From Pterois miles (lineage: Eukaryota; Chordata; Actinopteri; Perciformes; Scorpaenidae): 64,000 nt of DNA. The DNA is taken from NCBI GenBank assembly GCA_947000775.1, contig CAMQGK010000341.1:4495501-4559500 (forward strand), written 5' to 3'. Below the pieces are notes generated by a model, which was not told where the DNA came from, made no database searches, and worked only from the letters and a program-made list of their open reading frames with translations. Numbering within the stretch: position 1 is the stretch's first letter; each line of letters opens with the position of its first letter. The position numbers were made by a program, and so were the translations under genes. Positions 23,893-33,639 of this stretch are shown here, piece after piece.

Positions 23893-24478
23893 TAGATAGA
23901 TAGATAGATAGATAGATAGATACTTTATTGATCCCAAGTTGGGAAATTGTGGTGTTACAGCAGCAGGTTATCAGCACAATATACATGAGAGAATATACAC
24001 ATCTATGTACACATAAAAAAGAGAATATACACATCTGTACGAAGTGTGAAGTATATACAGAGAATCTTGTTATAAACTAATCTAATTCTAAGAAATGTAA
24101 ACATTATACACTATAATAATAATAATAATAAGATAATAAAATAATAATAATAAAATAAAATGATATGATATAATGATATAGTATATAATGTAATGTTGTA
24201 TAACATGACATGATATGTATGTGTACATGATATGTATGTATGATACATATAATAAAATATATGTGGAAATAGATATTTAGAGATGTGGTATAATAATATA
24301 ATACAATATACACGACAATACACAATATAACAACACTGTATAACGCTATATAATACACCTGACCAACAATTAGCTGGGGGTCTATTACACACTAAATATA
24401 AAAAATATAGAAGAGATAAAGAATAACACTCTATATATACAGTCAGTAGTGCAGATGCTAAAGTTAAATTGTACAATG
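23893..24478 (-). mobile_element. LINE 3' UTR with (GATA)n tail
   Basis: On the minus strand the 3' UTR of the neighbouring LINE ends GGGATCAATAAAGTATC followed by (TATC)n, the typical end of L2-type fish LINEs. The body from 24100 to 24360 is unusually AT-rich and full of TATA/TAATAA simple sequence. Confidence 0.75.
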
Positions 24479-25876
24479 TTAGGTGTCAGGGGGAGCAGAG
24501 AGCTCTCTGCCAGCCAGAGGTGATGTGTTGAACAGCTTGATAGCTGTTGGTAGGAAGGATTTCCTGTATCTGTCCTTGTGACAGCGGAGCTGAACCAGTC
24601 TGTTTGAGAAGCTGCTCCGCTGTCGCTCCAGTACTGGGTGAAGTGGGTGGTCCGGATTGTCCAGAATAGACAACAGCTTGTTCATAGTTCTCCTTTCCAC
24701 CACAGCCTCAAAAGTGTCCATTTTGCAGCCAATCACAGAGCCGGCCTTCCTGATCAGCTTGTTCAGTCTGTTGGCGTCGCCGGCTCTGATGCTGCTCCTC
24801 CAGCAGACCACAGCAGAGTACAGGGCGCTGGCTACAACGGGCTAGTAGAAGATCTCCAGCATCTTGCTGCACACATTGAACGATCTGAGCTTCCACAGGA
24901 AGTAGAGGCGGCTCATCCCCTTCTTGTACACAGCATCAGTGTTGGTCCTCCAGTTCAGTCCGTTGTCGATGTAGACGCCCAAGTATTTGTACTCCTCCAC
25001 AATAGCAATGACCTCCCCGAGGATCTTCAGGGGCTGTGTGGGTGTCCTCTTCTTCCTGAAGTCGATCACCATCTCCCTGGTCTTGGCCACATTGAGATGC
25101 AGATGATTCCAACCAGACCACTCCACAAAATCACCCACCAGAGCCCTGTACTCCTCCTCCTGTCCACCACTTATACACCCCACAACTGCCGAGTCATCAG
25201 AAAATTTCTGTAGATGACAAGACTCTGAGTTGTACTTGAAATCCGAGGTGTACACGGTGAACAGAAAAGGAGACAGCACCGTACCCTGCGGAGCTCCTGT
25301 ACCACTGACCACCACATCGGACAGGCCGCTGCCCAGCCGGACAAACTGCGGCCTGTCCGTCAGGTAGTCCGTGATCCAGGAGATGGTGGGAGCGTCCACA
25401 TTCATCACCCGCAGCTTCTCCCTCAGAAGAAAAGGCTGGATGGTGTTGAATGCACTAGAGAAATCAAAAAATGTGACTCTCACAGTGCACCCAACACCAT
25501 CCAGATGTGAGAGAGTCCTCTGCAGGAGATAAATGATGGCATCCTCCACACCTAGATGAGGCTGGCAGGCAAATTGCAGAGGGTCTAGTGATGGTCTCAC
25601 CTGTGGCCTCAGATGGGTCAGGACCAGCCTCTCTAGCACCTTCATCACATGAGAGGTGAGGGCCACTGGTCGATAGTCATTTAGGTCAGATGGAGATGAC
25701 TTCTTGGGCACCGGAACCAGGCAGGAGGTCTTCCACAGGGTTGGTACCTTCTCCTGGTCCAAGCTCAGGTTGAAGAGTCTACACAGGACAGGAGACAGCT
25801 GGCTGGCGCAGGTCCTAAGAATCCTGGGGTTGATGCCATCAGGGCCTGCTGCCTTTCGTAGATGGAGTCTCTCCAT
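24479..25876 (-). pseudogene. L2/Rex1-like LINE reverse transcriptase, 5'-truncated, one in-frame stop
   Basis: From 25876 downward the frame opens MERLHLRKAAGPDGINPRIL. It shows the expected reverse transcriptase blocks: FFDFSSAFNTIQP (catalytic Asp), GAPQGTVLSPFLFT, and LQKFSDDSAVVG, where FSDD replaces the more common F/YADD. EYKYLGVYID and a thumb region follow. After LEIFY a single TAG at 24844-24842 interrupts an otherwise uninterrupted frame (PVVASALYSAVVCWRSS to SAPPDT, stop at 24481). A CAG-to-TAG change would explain the stop, since related LINEs have a residue there. No endonuclease domain is present because the 5' part is lost. The good preservation suggests recent insertion. Codon use is GC-richer than its surroundings. 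Confidence 0.92.
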
Positions 25877-26519
25877 TTACTCAATTACTGCACTTGTGTA
25901 CAATTTGAGGTACCTGTACTCTACTTGAGTATTTACAATTTCTGCTAATTTATACTTCTACTCCTCTACATCTCTGGGGGAATTAATGTACTTTTTTTCT
26001 GCACTACATGTATCTGACAGCTTTAGTTACTTTACAATTTAGATTTTGTATTAATGATCTGAATCAGCTAATAAATTAGGATATATTATTTTAGATTAAG
26101 CAACAGTTAAGAATTTAAGACTGGCCAAACCATGACCAGCAGCAATATTAATGTGACGTATACAGTAATGCATCAAGACATGGGTCATTCTGCATAATAA
26201 TAATTAATTTTATATTTGGTGCTTTAAGTATAAACTGATTTTAACACTTTTGTAACTGAAGTAAGAATTTGAATGTAGGACTTTTACTCGTAAAAGAGTA
26301 TTTTTTTAAACTATGATATTACTATATTTTCATTACTTAAAGGTTCAGGGTACTTCTTCCACAACTGCACCTACTCCACCGATAGCGTGCGATACTTTAA
26401 ATTAGGACCGATGGCAAACATTTTATCCACCTATCCTATTTCAAATACTTTAACGGTTCATATGAAATCAGGAACAAACTGATTGAGAATAAAGCACCTG
26501 ACAAAAAAGTAGGCTAAAG

Positions 26520-26690
26520 TACACCTCTGGGGTCTGCACGGACACCTGTTGCTAGGATGAGGGTTTAAGAAACATACCAGATCGCAGCAAGTGAGGTTTA
26601 ACCCAGAGTTTAAGTTAGGTCTCTTCCTGGAAGTGAAAACCCAGAGTTGAACCTGATCTCAGGTTTAACAAACTCTTCTTTCTGAAACAG
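26520..26690. repeat. Possible dispersed repeat with CAGAGTTTAAG motifs
   Basis: AACCCAGAGTTTAAGTTAGG, CCCAGAGTTGAACCTGATC and AGGTTTAACAAACTCTTCTT resemble a teleost dispersed repeat I recognise only loosely. There is no second copy in the window. Confidence 0.3.
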
Positions 26691-26980
26691 GATGTTGCTC
26701 AGGTGCTTGTAGCTTCCGCTCAGTGCTCATCAACAGGTGGTGTTGATTTCCTCTGATAACAACAGCGGGAAAAGTACAACAAAAGCGACATAAAACGCTT
26801 TGTGCCTTCTCTCAATAATCTTTAACTTTCGCCTCGCATCATTCGGGTGAATTTGACCGCTGAGTCGTTTGTTTGTTCGTCGCAAACAACCAAACACGTT
26901 AGCATAAGTTAGCTGTAAGCTAGCTAGCAACGGACGCGCAGCGACAATGTGTTTGTACGGCAGTTCAGCTTCTGACTGAC

Positions 26981-27043
26981 CTCATACTTGACGAGAAACG
27001 CCACTTCTTTGTGTTGGTTGTCCTCTAGCCTCTGTAGATCCAT
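26981..27043 (-). CDS. First coding exon of an unidentified minus-strand gene
   Basis: On the minus strand an ATG at 27043-27041 opens MDLQRLEDNQHKEVAFLVKY, then a Glu codon, and a donor GTCAGT. The exon is 21 codons and ends in phase 0. An alternative donor GTATGAGG lies 7 bp earlier. Upstream sequence is GC-richer and has ETS-type sites, as expected of a housekeeping-type first exon. I do not recognise the protein. Its promoter lies about 850 bp from the start codon of the ventx-family gene, and the two genes are transcribed divergently. Downstream exons are probably among 23508-23632 and 21901-21962. Confidence 0.5.
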
Positions 27044-27125
27044 GCTCTCTCGTTTCACATCTCTTTCTTTTCTTCATCTCCGTGTATCTTCTGGCCTGAA
27101 CCGTGGCCTGAGCTACGGTGCTTCA

Positions 27126-27172
27126 CTACTTCCGTATTGCGTTCGATAGGTCCCTCCCCTTCCGGTGGAACC
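27126..27172 (-). promoter_or_regulatory. Candidate TATA-less promoter with ETS sites
   Basis: Minus-strand ACGGAAGTAG and CCGGAAGGGG match the ETS core (GGAA in an A/CCGGAAG context), spaced about 38 bp apart just upstream of the first exon ATG at 27043. No TATA box is seen. The start site is not defined. Confidence 0.4.
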
Positions 27173-27409
27173 TTGTCTAAAAAAAAATATGAACGGAAGT
27201 CAACAGAAATGACAAATATTTTTTTGATCCCTTTTTGAATAGCACCATTAATCACACATATGATGTTTTTAATTCAAAACATTATTTTCAAGTCAACAAA
27301 GTCACAGTTTGTTGTCGTATCATTCAGTTTTGTGTGAAACCGCTCAGTGAACTACAGCTCTCGTCTCGTACAATATACGTCACCAGCCAGCTAACGTCTA
27401 ACGTTTTTT

Positions 27410-27442
27410 CTATCTATCCATCTATCTATCTATCTATCTATG
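27410..27442. repeat. (TATC)n microsatellite
   Basis: About seven TATC/TCCA-type tetramers followed by TGTTACT. Confidence 0.8.
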
Positions 27443-27786
27443 TTACTAAAAACAGAATAAAATAATAATCTACATATAATACTATATATCACTTTGAAAG
27501 GGGCCTTCTGCATCATTAGTATTTTTGATACTTTGAGTATATTTTGCTGATCATACTTCTGTAACTGACATTTTAAATTCAGGATCTTTTCTCAATTATG
27601 GAACAGGGAATACTTTAAAATCTGAATTTATTTGGCCAGTGGCAGTGTAGGACTCTCTAGGACTAGTTCTTTAATTGGGCTACATACTGTATGTGATATT
27701 TTAGTTCACAGATTAGTATTCATTGGGGACATCGGCCTGAATCACTTTATGCATATAGATGATTTAAGTCTCAGGTGACTGATACT

Positions 27787-27802
27787 CAGACTTACTGGCG
27801 CC
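27787..27802 (-). promoter_or_regulatory. SMAD/BMP-response-type site upstream of the ventx gene
   Basis: The minus strand reads GGCGCCAGTAAGTCTG, an exact fit to GRCGNC-N5-GTCTG, the spaced SMAD1/5-SMAD4 element known from BMP-controlled enhancers. It lies about 190 bp upstream of the start codon. Ventx-class genes (Xenopus vent, zebrafish vox/vent) are established BMP targets. The match is seen; the function is inferred. Confidence 0.6.
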
Positions 27803-27888
27803 CCATGGACGTGAGAAAAACCACAACCCAGCCTCCATTAACCTCAATTACAACGACCATCAAGCTCCTAACGTTCCGTCGAGATCTC

Positions 27889-27903
27889 TTTGCATATGCA
27901 AAT
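27889..27903 (+). promoter_or_regulatory. Palindromic POU/octamer site upstream of the ventx gene
   Basis: TTTGCATATGCAAA is a perfect 14-bp palindrome. Together with the next T it holds a full octamer ATGCAAAT and resembles palindromic POU dimer sites. It lies about 30 bp upstream of the TATA box. Pou5f3 is known to support vox/vent expression in zebrafish, which makes this a plausible input site. Confidence 0.6.
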
Positions 27904-27920
27904 AAAGACGTGTGCTCCTC

Positions 27921-27930
27921 CTATATAGGG
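27921..27930 (+). promoter_or_regulatory. TATA box of the ventx-family gene
   Basis: CTATATAGGG lies 65-72 bp upstream of the start codon, placing transcription start near 27950 and giving a 5' UTR of about 40 bp. No other TATA-like site fits better in this interval. Confidence 0.6.
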
Positions 27931-27992
27931 GCCAAGAGTTACCGAGGGGGCAGCAACAAACGCACAGCCTGGGACCACTGCTTAGATACAAC

Positions 27993-28873
27993 ATGGCAAA
28001 CTTCTCTGTGGCATGGCTTTCCAAAAGTTATTACGCGCTTCATTCAGACGTCCATAGCGAAGTGGAGGACTATACAAAGGGATCAAGAAGCCAGCACTCT
28101 CCTACTTCACCAAACAGTGAGTCCACTGATAATTTAAGGGCTGAGGTGGACAGGGCTTTGTGTAGGTTATTGATTATAGGCTGAATTAATTAAAAGCTCT
28201 GTTCTTCCCTCCAGCTAGTTGCGGTGACTCTTCGGGGTCTGAGAGCGAGGTGGGGGACGACAGCGAGGGGGAGGCCAGCCAGCAGCGAAGGATGAGGACC
28301 AAGTTCACCTCCGAGCAAATCAGCAAACTGGAGAATGCCTTCAGCAAGCACAAATACCTGGGTGCTATACAGAGGAGGAAGATAGCTGAGAAGCTGGACC
28401 TCTCGGAAACTCAGGTGGGTTTGAGACACGGCGGTCTCTCGGCCTCCGGTGCCACTGCAGAGGTCACCTATACGTTAGATCGGGTTCATTAGCTCTGAAT
28501 AGTGGTGCAGTTCCATGTAAAGTAGCTTTAACGTGCAGACTAGTGCAGGACTCCTGTAGTAGCCGTTGTAATTCATAACCGAGCATGTTCGTTACTGGCT
28601 GCCTTGTATCCCCAGGTGAAAACGTGGTTCCAGAACAGGAGGATGAAGCTGAAACGGGAGGTCCAGGACCTGCGTCCCAGGTTCCTGTCCGTCCCGGCCG
28701 CCCTGCTGCCGCCTCTGCTGTTTCAGCACCCCGTCCTGAGTGGACAGCTCCCCGCCGTCAGCGGCTTCTACCCGCAGCTGCAGCCGGTCCACAGGTCGAC
28801 CTCGCCGGCTGCTCTGCACCAGCAGCACCGCTCCCACCTCCACCCTGCCATCCTGCCTCCTCACTTCTACTGA
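27993..28873 (+). CDS. vent: Ventx-class homeobox transcription factor (vent/vox-like), three exons
   Basis: Exons are 27993-28116, 28215-28414 and 28616-28873, all with GT-AG borders; introns are phase 1 and phase 0. The 193-residue product opens MANFSVAWLSKSYY, has an acidic Ser-rich linker (about residues 45-63), a homeodomain at about 65-124 and a Pro/Leu/His-rich tail ending HPAILPPHFY. The homeodomain has W112, F113, N115 and R117 at the invariant helix-3 places and Thr at position 47 (VKTWFQNRR). It is followed by KLKREVQD, both marks of the Ventx class. Intron 2 falls between homeodomain positions 44 and 45, a conserved site. Family members are BMP-induced repressors of dorsal mesoderm genes in the gastrula nucleus. 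Whether the orthologue is vent or vox cannot be settled here. No second copy is seen in the window, although zebrafish vox and vent lie in tandem. Confidence 0.9.
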
Positions 28874-29069
28874 ACACCCTCCAAAAAAGCTCCTAAAAAT
28901 GTTGTCTAGAATCTAGATAGGTTTCCATTTCCCTCTCTAAAAGAGGGTTTAAAAGTTATTAATATAATTGCTTTTAATATGTCTGAAGCACTATTGATGT
29001 AAGTACGTGCGATTAAAATAATGTAAATGTATTTGCTGCAAATATTATATGCTCTATGTCACAAATAAA
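28874..29069 (+). terminator. 3' UTR and AATAAA signal of the ventx-family gene
   Basis: An AT-rich 3' UTR of about 200 bp with AATAAA at 29064-29069 is the first polyadenylation hexamer after the stop codon. The UTR has several TTTAAAA and ATTTA-like stretches, often linked to short-lived mRNAs. Confidence 0.55.
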
Positions 29070-29099
29070 ACAGTAAATTTAAAGACAGTAAACTGCCTC

Positions 29100-31125
29100 T
29101 TTATAATCAAAATTACGTGGAATATTGACAAATTTCTCCAGTAATACTTACATGCAGTATTATACTACAAATGCATATTTCATAACATCTAAAATTTGAT
29201 TTTTAGTTATGACAAAGCTTATACATATACTTTCTTGAGGGGACTTTCTAATGAATCATCATTTTACCTTTATTTCCCTTGTATGCAAGCTGTTGCACCA
29301 ACTACTGTAAATATACAGTATACTACTTTTCTTTACATATTACATTCCCGTTTATACCATGTATATATTCAGTACTTCTCATTATTCCATAGCTGTTTTC
29401 ACCTCTGTATTCTGTATATATTTATACTTATACTTATACTATATATATTTACTGCATACTACATTCCTGTTTACACCTCTATGTACATGTATTACTTCTC
29501 ATCTTGTATATAAATATTACATCCTGTTTACATTCAGTTTTCCCATTTGAAATACTGTCTTCAACAAAATTACAAATTTACTTTGAAATTACTATTTTAT
29601 ATTTACTTATATTTAGCCGAGACTTAAGCCTTAAGCACTGTTCTATACCTTAGATTATCATGTTGATTTTATGTGCATTATTGAAGAAACCAAAGATTTC
29701 ATTGCTAATATAATATAATGACTGCTGTGCTGGACTTGACATAAGGAACCTTGAACCATGGGGGATATTTGCACACATTTTAAAATGGGGGATCTGATTT
29801 GAACTCTTGGTCACATAATCAAAACCACTAAACCAGGAGATCCAGCGTTTTTCCATCTGATGCAACGTTTAATGTAAACTTTAACAAAGGCAACAAATGG
29901 CGCAGTTCCTGTTTCCACCATAATGCGACCGTGTTTCTGTCTCCCCCTTCATCCTTTTTTGGGTGAAGAGTGGTCATAGAGGATCATATAAACAGGTGAC
30001 CAGATGTTGGGTATCATCAGGGCCCTGGCCAGCCTGTCTCTCCATCACGTGAAGCGCAAAAAAGATGCTGCGCGCAAATATTTTCCTTTTGGCGTCCGGT
30101 GGCTCCAAGCTGTGATGGCTGTAGATTTGCATCTTCAAAGGGACGTCAAAGCGGAGGTAACAGCCACATCATTGAGATCCATTGAGCTCCATTGTTTCCC
30201 TATTGAGCAATTCGCACTTGGCTGAGAGACGCGGAGGGACGGCGCCCTCCAGTCTGCCCAGAGGTGCATATTGCCTCACGTTGAAGTCATTAGGTGGCAC
30301 CAGCTAAATGGTAACTGATTGAGTCACTCTGTCGTTAAACGGCCTGTTCACTTATGATTTGAGATTCAGAATAAAATCCCTGCTGGTGCAGTGATTACAT
30401 TCACTGTAGGTTATCTGACTCTGGCATACGCTGCGTCAGTCAGATCCGGGCTCCTTTCCTTTGGTAGGTTTTTAGGAGTCAAAGCAGGATTCAGCAGGCA
30501 CTCCCTGCATATACAAGCAGATCTAAAAGGAAAATAAATACTGACACCTCCCACCAGGAGGCACAATTATCAAAGGAGAAGATTAGGATTCTATGCATCA
30601 GTAACTACTATAATAAGAAGAACATTATTCATTTAAAGGCTTACTGGACCATATATCCATTTATTCAGCGCCTCTATACAAAGCACCAGGCCTCAGTCTG
30701 CTGCATTAACCGGGATAGTTCCTGCCACTAAATGGCAACATGAGCATCAATAAACAATCCCTTGTGAGAGAGCAGAGCACCGGTGACATGAATGACAATG
30801 AGTGTTTCACTGATCCTTTAGAGTCAGGTGAGCGGCCGGGTGGAGAGGTGCGAGCGAGTCTACGGAGAGCTGCAGCTGGATGGCAGCAGACAGGCTGGAG
30901 CCACGGCTGGATGATGAGGAGAGGTCAAAGGTTATTCACTTGTTCAGCGAGACAGGCGCTAATGAGACCGGCAACATCAGCTGGTGATTATAGTGACGGG
31001 ATCAAGCTCATATGGCTGTCAGGGAGATTATTTCAACTGTAGAATTAGCATTTGGGTAAAATTACCCTAGAAATGTGGTCAGTTATGAAAACTCACAGAT
31101 GGTGGTTTAATAATTCAACTTGCCT
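29100..31125. other. Intergenic sequence without recognisable genes
   Basis: 29290-29560 is AT-rich with repeated TACATTCC(T/C)GTTTA and TATACTTATACT blocks, possibly a decayed LINE 3' UTR. 29900-30300 is moderately GC-rich but no open frame has splice or codon support. Nothing else stands out. Confidence 0.5.
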
Positions 31126-31129
31126 TTTG

Positions 31130-31260
31130 GCACTGGTGGAAAGTAATGTGCTTAAGTAGATTATTGAGGTACCTGTACTTTAAACTGCAGTTCAGAGGGA
31201 ATTATAGCACTTTTTACAAAACTGCATTTATGTGAAAGATAGAGCTACATTGCAAGTTAG
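31130..31260 (+). mobile_element. TACTTGTACTT-family fragment
   Basis: CACTGGTGGAAAGTAATGTG and TTGAGGTACCTGTACTTTAA match the 5' end of the family seen at 23876-26367. Truncated. Confidence 0.55.
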
Positions 31261-31404
31261 AACAAACAAACGGTAAGTTCATATAATACAAGGCTGACCA
31301 AAGTTGGCCCCTATCAGGCTCAGTTTGGCCTGTCAGATGTTCGCTTGTCTGGAAGGAGGATAAATAACGATCCAAGCTTACAGTAACTTTTGCTGGGTAA
31401 AAAT

Positions 31405-31492
31405 AAACATGACCATCTTCAAAAGGGTCCCTTGACCTCTGACCTCAAGATATGTGAAAGATAATAGGAACCCACAAGTCTCCCCTTTAAGG
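31405..31492 (-). mobile_element. AGGGCTGTCAA-family fragment
   Basis: CATCTTCAAAAGGGTCCCTT, GACCTCTGACCTCA and CTCCCCTTTAA are the reverse complement of the block at 22760-22855. Confidence 0.65.
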
Positions 31493-31565
31493 TCCTGACA
31501 CACCAAGCCGACAGTCAGCTGTCGGACAGTTTGGGGTCGTCGGTGAGCGTCTGTCGGTGTGTGAT
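31493..31565. mobile_element. Possible short foldback repeat
   Basis: CTGACACACCAAGCCGACAG and CTGTCGGTGTGTG are near-inverted at the two ends, with CAGTCAGCTGTCGG inside. It looks like a small MITE-like unit; no other copy is in the window. Confidence 0.3.
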
Positions 31566-31877
31566 CTAATCTGCTCCTATTGCAGGTTTTTCAGCTGATT
31601 CAGCATGTTGAAATCACTGCACAAGAAGAGAAAGAAGGCTCTTCTCATTTTTCATCTTCATCTCATCCTTTCATTCCAATATACAGATATTTTCACAACA
31701 CAGTCACCTGGAATGAAGCTAAGCAGTGAGTAAGAGTAGCGTGAAAATGGTCAGTACCTATCATTACAACAGATTGTATATCTGCCGGCGTCCATTCTTC
31801 AATGACAAATACAGACCAGCGCCGCCTGCTGGTGTGCAGAGTGATTTCCTCTCAAACAGGAACAGAACATAGGTGCT

Positions 31878-32010
31878 AACTAGATACTTTATTCATCCCA
31901 AATTCACACATCCCAGCAGCGTACAGACACATACGATTAAGGGCATGCAATAAATAGTAAAAAGAGTTAAATAAAGTCTGGTGCAAAAACAGAGCTAGAT
32001 TAAAATAGCC
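31878..32010 (-). mobile_element. LINE 3' UTR fragment
   Basis: AACTAGATACTTTATTCATC and CCAAATTCACACA parallel the reverse-complement 3' end of the LINE at 23910-23960 (GATACTTTATTGATCCCAA). 5' truncated, no coding part. Confidence 0.5.
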
Positions 32011-32379
32011 ATCAGCTGCTGTGTTTGCTCTGTGATCAAATGGAAGTGGTCAGCCGAGACAAAGGCGACGTGAGGCGATGCAGCAGTCGCCTTTGTAGAC
32101 ATGCCCACCTTTTACCTATCCTAAAGATGGTGTAGGCTATTTGAATATTTCTGCATGCTGGGGTCCGTTAACAGTCTTGGAAATGCATAAATTGGGTATG
32201 ATGGTAAATGAGGTGGGTTTTTAGGGGTTAACTACATAAAAGCTAAAATAATATTCAGTTAGGGGACTATTTTATATATTAACAATACGATAGGTGTTTC
32301 CTTTTGGCCCGTGGACCACCTTAGAGTTCAGTTTTAGCCCCCCAAGGGCAAAAGTCTGGGCATCCCTCACATCATACAG

Positions 32380-33599
32380 CACATTGTTAAAGATTGAATC
32401 AAAACCTTTTTGGCTTGTCACCCTCAACAGCAGTATCTGCTCAAGCTCCTTGACACATTTCAGAGTTTTTTCCACCAAAGAGACATTTCCCCTCTAAACA
32501 TGTCAGATTGTTTTATTTATGTAAATAACTGTTTGAGCCCCAAAGCTGTAGAATTATTCAATATTTCACAAAAAAGCTTCAGTCCAAAATATTAAAAATA
32601 AAACGGTTGTGTAGAGGAGTGTTTACTTGAAGTTTTTTCTTCTTTCAAAGTCAATTTATCATGTCAGTACCTCTCAGATTTATCTGGTGACCCTTTGGAG
32701 GGGCTCGACTCCAGTTTATACAAACTCCACTGTGAGCAGCAACAGTAAAGTGAAATTAATGCACTTATGCATCAACAATCTATATCAATATATCAGTCAC
32801 AGTGTTCGTTTTCCCTGAGAACTGGTACTTTAAGCTCATTTAGCTCCTAATACTGTTGCACTTTTACTGAAGTAGGACTTTGAATGCATAATTTGGGTTT
32901 GGAATGTAGTATTTACATATTGTCAGTACACTGAGTCCTTCTTCTGCCTTTTGTTTCAATCTTTTCACCAAGAGTGAAATAGATAATGCTTAGTATACTG
33001 ACAGTTTAAAAAAGAACAAAAGGAGGCTTTAGTAGGTCATAAGTTATTTTCTGGTGACACACTGGGCAGTTTTGACAATGCATAATGACAACACTTTTAG
33101 CGGCAAACAAAAAGGTGCTGAAAAATGTTTTACGGGGTTAAAGCAGCAATACTGAGGCAATTTCTTGGGCACTGTTGCCCATCAGAGTTGCCCAAAAAAC
33201 TGCCTAGTGTATCACCACCCTAAGTCATTTATGTGCAGATAAAATATAACAATCAAATAACAGTTAAAACGGCTGTATTGTCAGCTTAAAGACCCGTTTG
33301 CTTACAGTTTAAAAAGTCAGAATGCATAAATACAGTATTAATGCCAAGACTTGTTTATTAACAGCAAACAAACTATTCACAAGAAATCAGATTTTTTTAA
33401 ATGAACAATAATGCAGCGATATCACCTCACTCCACACAACATCATGGAAGAATATGACGAAATTTATGTTATGATATTACACAAAAATGAATCACAGAGA
33501 CACAAAAACATCACCTGCGGTCAGTGTCAGAATATACGCTTCGTAGTCTTCCTCTATACAGTAAGTCCATAGAGCCGGGGTGTGTGTGAAGGTGTGTGA

Positions 33600-33600
<1 letters not shown>
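32380..33600. other. Intergenic sequence, no genes seen
   Basis: AT-rich. A piece of the TACTTGTACTT family lies near 32820-32890 (TTTTACTGAAGTAGGACTTT). Nothing else is recognisable. Confidence 0.5.

Positions 33601-33601
<1 letters not shown>

Positions 33602-33632
<31 letters not shown>
33602..33632. repeat. (GT)n microsatellite
   Basis: About 15 GT units in a row. Cys/Val-rich and Thr/His-rich open frames across it are artefacts. Confidence 0.9.
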
Positions 33633-33634
<2 letters not shown>

Positions 33635-33639
33635 TTGAG

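Larger units (their letters stand above)
23876..26367 (+). mobile_element. TIR element (TACTTGTACTT family) split by a LINE
   Basis: Left part CAGCGGTGTAATGTAACTA lies at 23876-23894. The right part resumes at about 25877 with ATTTACTCAATTACTGCACT, passes TTGAGGTACCTGTACTCTAC and ends TACTTCTTCCACAACTG at 26367. Joining the two halves restores the order seen in other copies of the family, so the LINE between them inserted later. Flanking 8-mers GCCCCTTC and GCACCTAC match at 6 of 8 bases, weakly hinting at an hAT-type duplication. Confidence 0.6.
31289..32372. mobile_element. Possible decayed hAT element ends
   Basis: CTGACCAAAGTTGGCCCCTA and CAGTTTGGCCTGTCAG at the left, and TTGGCCCGTGGACCACC with AAAAGTCTGGGCATCCC at the right, look like the two GGCC-rich ends of a hAT element (C/GGGTGNCCAAA-type termini). 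Other repeats lie between them. Borders are uncertain and no transposase is present. Confidence 0.3.

Noticed and set aside
24638..25213. 191-codon plus-strand frame
   Set aside because: It is antisense to the LINE reverse transcriptase, which explains its openness.
27912..28184. 90-codon frame reading through exon 1 of the ventx gene in another frame
   Set aside because: Splice sites, homeodomain continuity and family N-terminus fix the frame at the ATG at 27993.
28250..28492. Homeodomain frame read past 28414 without splicing
   Set aside because: It would lose helix 3; splicing at GTGGGT to the exon at 28616 restores VKTWFQNRR.
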